Notes under the pieces: model-generated
Databases searched by the model: none
Told to the model about the DNA's origin: nothing
Seen by the model: only the letters and a program-made list of their open reading frames with translations
NCBI GenBank assembly: GCA_022818135.1
Contig: JAFMSR010000001.1
Location: 10,187,213-10,251,212 of the forward strand
Source: Saxidomus purpurata
Lineage: Eukaryota > Mollusca > Bivalvia > Venerida > Veneridae
Length of the DNA stretch: 64,000 nucleotides
Reading direction: 5' to 3'
Made by a program: the position numbers and the translations under genes
Part shown: piece after piece, positions 57,506-64,000 of the stretch
How positions within the stretch are numbered: the first letter of the stretch is position 1
How the letters are laid out: the number at the start of each line of letters is the position of its first letter

Positions 57506-58784
57506 TTGGTATTCATATGGCTTTCTAACGCAGTTATTGACGTAACGTCGTTTCTGATTGGTGACGTCGTTTGAATTTGCGACTATTAAATAACGTATAT
57601 ATAGTCGCAAAATTCAAACGGCGTTTTAATTATCGCATTTAGACACATTGTGCGTTAGAAAAGGGATAACTATTTAGTGATTTTGATATTTGCGACCGTA
57701 TATACGGTTTTAATGGTCGCAAACAGTTTTAACAGCTCCGGCTAACGCCGTCGATGTTAAAAATATTTGCGACCATTAAAAACCGTATATACAGTCGCAA
57801 ATATCAAAATTACAAAACAGTTATTCCTATAATATTCAGAAACGTTCCTCGACTCAAACTCGAACAGATAATTACCTTTAATCGGGTAACGGTCGATGCA
57901 TTTCCTCCAATGAGGAGCGTTTGGTATTCATAAACGTAAGGAAGGGTCGAGTAACCTCGAGTAAGGACAGATATTTCGAGGAGCGAAAGCGCTTCCTCGA
58001 GCTGCACTCAAGGTGTCATTTTGAATATGACTCCAGTGAGAAATTGACGAATTGCAGGAAATAGATGAAGTTGTATAGGTCCGTATGCCATGGATAGTTT
58101 TGATTTCGTTTTTTAAGTACTAGTATAATATCTCAAGAAGAATACCACATCATTAAAATCATCTCAGGGGTTGCCTCTGTCCCTCAAAACTATCCATGGC
58201 ATACGGACCTATACAACTTCATCTATTTCCTGCAATTCGTCAATTTCTCACTGGAGTCATATTCAAAATGACACCTTGAGTGCAGCTCGAGGAAGCGCTT
58301 TCGCTCCTCGAAATATCTGTCCTTACTCGAGGTTACTCGACCCTTCCTTACGTTTATGAATACCAAACGCTCCTCATTGGAGGAAATGCATCGACCGTTA
58401 CCCGATTAAAGGTAATTATCTGTTCGAGTTTGAGTCGAGGAACGTTTCTGAATATTATAGGAATAACTGTTTTGTAATTTTGATATTTGCGACTGTATAT
58501 ACGGTTTTTAATGGTCGCAAATATTTTTAACGGCGACGGCGTTAGCCGGAGCTGTTAAAACTGTTTGCGACCATTAAAACCGTATATACGGTCGCAAATA
58601 TCAAAATCACTAAATAGTTATCCCTTTTCTAACGCACAATGTGTCTAAATGCGATAATTAAAACGCCGTTTGAATTTTGCGACTATATATACGTTATTTA
58701 ATAGTCGCAAATTCAAACGACGTCACCAATCAGAAACGACGTTACGTCAATAACTGCGTTAGAAAGCCATATGAATACCAATTA
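57506..58784. repeat. Inner foldback core of the palindrome
   Basis: Between B and C lie, mirrored on both sides, a small MITE with TTTCTAACGCA/TGCGTTAGAAA ends (57522-57662 and mirror), a hairpin made of GATATTTGCGACCGTATATA / TATATACAGTCGCAAATATC (about 57692-57815 and mirror), and a shortened copy of the element terminal region (57832-58101 and mirror). Confidence 0.85.
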
Positions 58785-60757
58785 TGGCTATATTCAGAAA
58801 CGTTCCTCGACTCAAACTCGAACAGATAATTACCTTTAATCGGGTAACGGTCGATGCATTTCCTCCAATGAGATGCGATTGGTATTCATAAACGTAAGGA
58901 AGGGTCGAGTAACCTCGAGTAAGGACAGATATTTCGAGGAGCGAAAGCGCTTCCTCGTGTCATTTTGAATATGACTCCAGTGAGAAATTGACGAATTGCA
59001 GCAAATAGGTGAAGTTGTATAGGTCCGTATGCCATGGATAGTTTTAAGGGACAGAGGCAACCCCTGAGATGATTTTAATGATGTGGAATTCTTCTTAAGA
59101 TATTATACTAGTACTTAAAAATCGAAATAAAACTCAGTAGGCAATAAAACATATTTTATGACCAAAAACTCACCCTAGACAAATTGCGCAGACTATATCG
59201 CCTTAGAAAGTTGGACAGTTGAGGTGCCTGGGCGCAATCGGGAGACACTCAAAATCCCCTTGGCATAGTAGTCATAATCCCCTAAATTAATTTTACATTG
59301 TAATTTCAATAATTTTTTTTTACAATCATTCGCTATAGTAAAGTAAAACTAGAAACAAATAAAACATTTAGTGTAATTTTTCATTCAAAATATGCCTTTT
59401 CACTTGTAAAATCCATAGAGGGGATTATTTTTGGACCAAGGGGATTTCGATCAAGGGGATTGTGAAGTACACTCAACGCAATCACTAAATGGACAAGAAA
59501 AACATAGGCATAGGAATGGGGGTCGGTTTGGTTCTCCCCCTTCCCGCCGAATCAGACCAGGATATTATATTTTAACATGAAATAAAACTTGCACGATCAG
59601 GATTCAACAGTATAATTATCGCTCTGTTTTTATTTCTCTGATTTCAAAGTTGCATCTTGCTAAATTGTATACATTAGCACAGGGATTCACTGCACAGTAT
59701 TAACTGTTTTTGCCGCATCGCACCAAACTCACCCCCGCCCCCAGAGACGCATACCTTCATTCTTTACTGTCTCTAACTGTGTCGGCCTCATTGGTGCAGT
59801 GATTACGAAATTCGATTCGCAACTTAAAGGTTCCGCGTTCAATTCCCAGTTAGGCCACTTGACAAATGTCCTAGACCAAAACATTTTATGCCACAGGTGT
59901 CTCAGTTTATGCAGCTGCAACTGTGTACCAGATATGAAAATCTCTATCTCTCTCTGACAAGTGATTGGTTCGGCCAAGTATGGTGTCTCGAGAGCGATTA
60001 TTATAAGCTAAGAGAACTTGTTGCGTAATCGAGCTAAAATTTACTCAACAAAAAATCAGAGGGTCAATTACATATAATTTGAATGTCTTGACAGACAAAA
60101 CCTTGAATAAGTAAATAATATACTGTGAGGCAGTTGCAATGAAAAAAATGCTTTTCTGGTAGGGCCAGGTACTGATCTTATAAGATAAGCCAACTTATTT
60201 TTTAACAATTTGTTTTAAAACAATCAATGTGCATTGATATTTTTTATAAAGCACCAATGCCTAGCCTCAGCAAGAGTACACAAGTAAAACAGTGGTCTTG
60301 AAAATGACGTCAGTAGAGCGACACATTCAATTAATGCTTTCTCATACTTTTATATAAATGTATAGTGTGATGACCGATGATGTAACAACCAAGAACATTG
60401 TTATTTTCAAATCAGATCATATTGTTACGTAAACGAAAATCAACTTTAAATAAACGATTCTTTATTTTTTTGTTAAGTATAAATTAGTACAATGTATATA
60501 TTTTAAGTAACCTCCCCACCCTTTCTGTCAAAATCCAACCACCATAATCGCTGATCAAAATCTCTGACTTTTAGGTTTACGTCTTGAAGATGCGGGAAAC
60601 GGAATCGTATCCCATTACACATAATTCTTTAAACTGTCATGTTTTCTTTTACAATGTGTATTCCATATTTATGTATGCATCAATTATTAACAGATTTGTT
60701 ACGGGTGATTAACGCCTCAAACCTTCCTCGAGAAAGTCAAGGATGACTTTTGACTAT
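58785..60757 (+). mobile_element. PIF/Harbinger-like TIR element C, 3' end cut
   Basis: Same orientation as A, mirror of B. Begins TGGCTATATTCAGAAACGTT after TTA. At 60757 it is replaced by the unrelated end CCCGTATTCTAAGTCCGAAC instead of continuing GAATACCAATAAGTC as in A. Confidence 0.85.
59783..59858 (+). repeat. tRNA-like SINE head in element C
   Basis: Mirror of 56426-56503: GGCCTCATTGGTGCAGTGAT at the start, and TTCCGCGTTCAATTCCCAGT, TAGGCCAC at the end. GGCCT/AGGCC could pair as an acceptor stem. Confidence 0.7.
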
Positions 60758-60804
60758 GGCCCGTATTCTAAGTCCGAACTCAAACTCATGCTCAACTTGA
60801 ACTC

Positions 60805-61080
60805 ACTGGAGGAATGCTCAATGAAAGCTTGAGGAACACTCAATTGAGTGGCTGTCAAGTATATAATCGGTATTCATATTCGCCACTCAACCTTGACTTT
60901 ATAGAGTATACTCGAAGTTGACTTACTATATGCATGCATTAGGCAAAGCGTATTTTTTCACAGACTTGGATCTTAATTGATTAAAATAATTGGTGAAAAA
61001 GAAATTATCTGTCATAGAAAACAAAGTATGTCAAATATATCAAGTAAACGAAATCGGGGTTGCTTGTTAATGGATAAAAA
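60805..61080. repeat. Direct repeat shared with 63520-63780
   Basis: Both hold CGCCACTCAACCTTGA, GAGTATACTCGAA.TTGACTT and GGTGAAAAAGAAA, then TGTCATAGAAAACAAAG. Together with the transposase fragments this shows that a second D-like element begins near 63,500 and leaves the window. Confidence 0.75.
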
Positions 61081-61638
61081 TTAATTTCCAGTTACGGTAC
61101 ATTTCAGCTGCTGGACCACCTGTATTATAATGCAAAACAATGATTATATGCAAGGATTTATTTAAATATTTCTTTCTTTGACTGAAAATATAACTGTTGC
61201 CTTTTATTATTCATATTTATCATGGTCGAAATAATGCAACCCTACCGACAGATGTATACCACCTGTGTATAAAAAACATACAATTTATGCATTAATGTTA
61301 TTTTTAGTAAACTTTCGAAATTGGTTGTTATCAGAAAATCAGAAAATAGAGCGACAGATTCCTTAGATGGAGTATGTGTCAATCCCTTCTATCGGCGCAA
61401 GTATCGGTCAGAACTCAAGGAAGCAGTCATTTTCAGTTGCAAGAACTTGTTATACCGTCGCTTTAATATTTAATAATTAAGTCTATATGAAATACTATAC
61501 AGTGTAACTTTTTAAACGATCACCTGAGGGACAAGTAAATTGTTAAATTGTTAACAAAACGATCTCTTCGTACAGCATATTTTGTTTTGAATGATTCAGG
61601 TTGGGCTCAAAATAGCGGTTCCATAATGCAACAGGTTT

Positions 61639-61639
61639 C

Positions 61640-61690
<51 letters not shown>

Positions 61691-61692
61691 GC
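61639..61692 (+). repeat. (TCA)n microsatellite
   Basis: About 17 TCA units with one interruption (TTATCG), followed by GCAGCAG. Read on the minus strand it gives an aspartate run, which is not a gene. Confidence 0.95.
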
Positions 61693-61889
61693 AGCAGAAA
61701 TGATATCATCATTATCATCATTCTTATTTATAGTCAGCAAGGTACAGTAAACAAATAAACGCTAATGTGAACCGTTGAAACGACCGAGCAGGTGGTGGCG
61801 TATAGTCATGATAGTGGCATTGGTGAAACGCGAGTGTGTTTGAGCACTGCGCGAATCAGTCTCTCCAGTAATTTTGACAAAATCAAAAA

Positions 61890-62095
61890 GATGCCTTACG
61901 AAGTAAAACGTTAGTATAAGTTTGCGAGTAATACAACAATACGGCTATGGTGCATTTGTTTAAGCATATTTAGTTAACTTTTGCATAACCGGGGACTACA
62001 CAATCAATACTTCCAATGGCGCCTAGAAATCCTCCAATTTATCCAAACTTCCTTTGCATCTGAGCACAATTCTGTTAGACTGAAAAGATACTGCT
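61890..62095 (-). pseudogene. PIF/Harbinger transposase fragment, broken
   Basis: The minus strand reads QNCAQMQRKFG, stop, IGGFLGAIGSIDCVVPGYA. GFxGxIGxIDC is the block containing the first catalytic Asp of Harbinger-type transposases (typical GFPGVIGAIDGTHI). There are in-frame stops on both sides. It is shared, with substitutions, by the fragment at the window end. Confidence 0.65.
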
Positions 62096-63497
62096 GTTGA
62101 GAAGCAACTGCAGCAGAGACACGTCGATTCTGGATTGTGGAGGCAGACTACAGTTTTCTTGGCTTTTCACACAACACTCGACTCCGCAACTTTCAAAACC
62201 ACAACCCAAACACTGTAATCACATACCTGAAACAAATGTAGTACATTTTTAGCATGATCATGTGTGACTCAATAAAAAATGCCAGTAATTTCAGTCCGAA
62301 ACCAAAACCGTCATCCACCAGCTCAGCATTCTCCGTTTTCAAATATCGCGAAATCTGACGACAAAATAACACATTTTGCTAATGTTTACACTACCACTGA
62401 AAATTCTTCTACACTGATGGAACCAACTGCTACACTGTTTCCGACTCTTGAAACACTGTAAATCAAGAAAACAAGCTCCATGCTACAAGGTTTCCATACC
62501 GTTTCTTCAAAATTTTAAATCTCCAAGGGTCCCTGTCAAAATGAAACTTGCATTCCCGGCTAATTCTAGACAGACATGCTTTCGTACTTGGCAGCCATTA
62601 CGTCACTACTGCAAGGTCAATGTCACTGGTTTCACTTTCATCAAATCACTAAATCTCAATACTTGACAATGAAAATGCATATATAGCATGTATTAATATT
62701 ATCAACCAAGACCATGCACTTGGATCTGCATTTTACCTCTAATTTGTAAATTTAACCCTGGCCAATTCGTCACTAACAGCCTGAAACCGTATACTGCCTC
62801 CTGTGCGATAAACAGAAATACACCAACTTCCTGTTGTTATCAACATCTGGCCAGGAATGCCTCGGTTTGAAACAACATTAAATGTTAATTTTAAATTTTA
62901 ATTAATTCCAATCTGTCCAAAAATAAATATGACACCATGGGATTAATCAAATTTTTGGAGCGTGGGTTACCCCCTCCTACCCCCCTGCTTACCCCGGGTG
63001 ATAAAATTTTGTCACCAGAGTACATCTAGGGCAATCAATCATACAAATGTATTAAATTTTCACTATCAGCTAGTTTTAGCCATGTGATGGAATTCTGGCA
63101 GCAGAGACAATCTTGTACAGTCAAAGATGATATATTTATGTGTGTACCTTCTGTGTTGATAACATGTGTAGTTAATGCAAAATGGGTAAAATACGAGTTG
63201 ATAACCTAGGCATATGAGTGAGATCCACATGGCAAACATTTATACACATGCATCTTGTATAATATAAGGCTGATAAGCGAAATATTTTAACTTAAAAAAT
63301 TATCGTAATCACAAACCATACTTGATGGCCACTCAACAAAATCTAACTATTTGGAGTGAACTCCAGCGAAACTAACCTTTATGAATACCAACTATGACTC
63401 ACCTGAGCGATCCATGGTACCGTTAGGCAATTACACCTACTTACAACTACTTAACTCACTGAGGGTTAGTTTGAGTTTCGACTTAGAATACGGGCCA

Positions 63498-64000
63498 TTG
63501 TTGTATATATAGGTCCGTGCTTGAACTATCTGGAGGAGCTCGAGGAACACTCTAGTGACTGGCTGTCAATTATAGAATATTCGCCACTCAACCTTGATTT
63601 ATTGAGTATACTCGAAATTGACTTACTACATGCATTCAGTAGGCAAACTTTTTTTTCACAGACTTTGAAATAAATTAATAAAAGGAATTGGTGAAAAAGA
63701 AAGTAGCTGTCATAGAAAACAAAGGATGCTTAATATATTAAAAGAAATCGGAGTTGCACACTGCTTGCTAGTTAATGGGCAGTAAGTTTGACTGTATCAG
63801 AAAGTTGTCTTACGAAGTAAAACGTTAGTATTCGTTTGCAAATAAGACAACAATACGGCTATGGTGCATTTGTTTAAGCATATTTAGTTAATTTTAGCAT
63901 ATCCGGGGACTACACAATCAATACTTCCAATGGTGCCTTGAAATCCTCCAATGTCTCGAAACTTTCTTTGCACCTGAGCACAATCCTGTTAGACTGGATA
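63498..64000. mobile_element. Partial second D-like element at the right edge
   Basis: Repeats the left part of element D (60805-61080) and then the transposase-fragment segment, but lacks the intervening about 800 bases, so it is an internally deleted relative. It runs off the window. Confidence 0.6.
63800..64000 (-). pseudogene. Second PIF/Harbinger transposase fragment, running to the window edge
   Basis: The minus strand reads QDCAQVQRKFRDIGGFQGTI, GSIDCVVPGY. This copy keeps RD where the copy at 62.0 kb has a stop. A stop precedes QDC. It could belong to a longer transposase pseudogene entering from the right. Confidence 0.65.

Larger units (their letters stand above)
55531..60757. repeat. 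5.2 kb near-perfect palindrome
   Basis: Arms 55531-58101 and 58187-60757, about 2.57 kb each, with an 85-base spacer. The left arm is most of element B plus an inner foldback; the right arm is the mirror. Landmark pairs sum to about 116,287. Arms differ at scattered sites (for example ACTCGGCGGGGAGG against ATTCGGCGGGAAGG), so they are not a trivial copy of one another. Confidence 0.93.
60757..63497. mobile_element. TIR element D of a related family
   Basis: Ends TGGCCCGTATTCTAAGTC (60756 on) and GACTTAGAATACGGGCCA (63480-63497). The TIR resembles that of A-C (TGGC...TATTC). Contains a PIF/Harbinger transposase remnant on the minus strand and a (TCA)n microsatellite. Confidence 0.7.

Noticed and set aside
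61543..61740. Aspartate-rich minus-strand ORF
   Set aside because: It is the translation of a (TCA)n microsatellite.

Overview
The window is eukaryotic, AT-rich and intron-rich. The repeats (arrays of 140-180 bp units inside small transposons with a 3' hairpin, tRNA-derived SINEs, many TIR elements) point to a mollusc, most likely a marine bivalve. The organism assignment is inference.

One protein-coding gene is clear. The plus strand from about 1.5 kb to 44,955 carries the 3' three quarters of a UBR1/UBR2-type N-recognin (E3 ubiquitin ligase of the Arg/N-degron pathway). I could chain 34 exons from 1506 to the stop at 44,953-44,955 with GT-AG borders and compatible phases, giving about 1,370 residues when one of two duplicated first exons is used. 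The RING-H2 domain and the C-terminal cysteine/histidine-rich region are present. The UBR box and N-domain must lie upstream of base 1. The gene has four oddities: two homologous 99-nt exons in tandem, a reading-frame break in the exon at 11,312-11,435, and two exons whose 3' end plus 5' splice site is tandemly copied into the following intron (10 copies at 16.8-17.3 kb, 3 copies at 30.7-30.9 kb).

The introns are filled with mobile DNA. At least five families of Helitron/Helentron-like non-autonomous elements share one plan: subterminal inverted repeats, a tetranucleotide-rich 5' part, a tandem array of about 140-180 bp units, and a 3' hairpin followed by a GCTCTWGTT-like end. Some are nested three deep. 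Other insertions include a hAT-like MITE with an 8-bp target duplication, a mariner-like MITE, a 2.5 kb TA-flanked TIR element, and a foldback element with a 14-bp duplication.

From 45 to 51 kb lies the probable 3' UTR and then sequence without recognisable genes. A CAA/CAG-rich stretch (about 50.75-51.29 kb) and a broken LINE fragment (about 51.65-52.1 kb) follow. From 53.4 kb to the window end there is a cluster of PIF/Harbinger-like TIR elements flanked by TAA. Two copies face each other in a near-perfect palindrome of about 5.2 kb, and transposase fragments occur on the minus strand at 62.0 and 63.9 kb. No bacterial operons, CRISPR arrays or intact transposase genes were seen.
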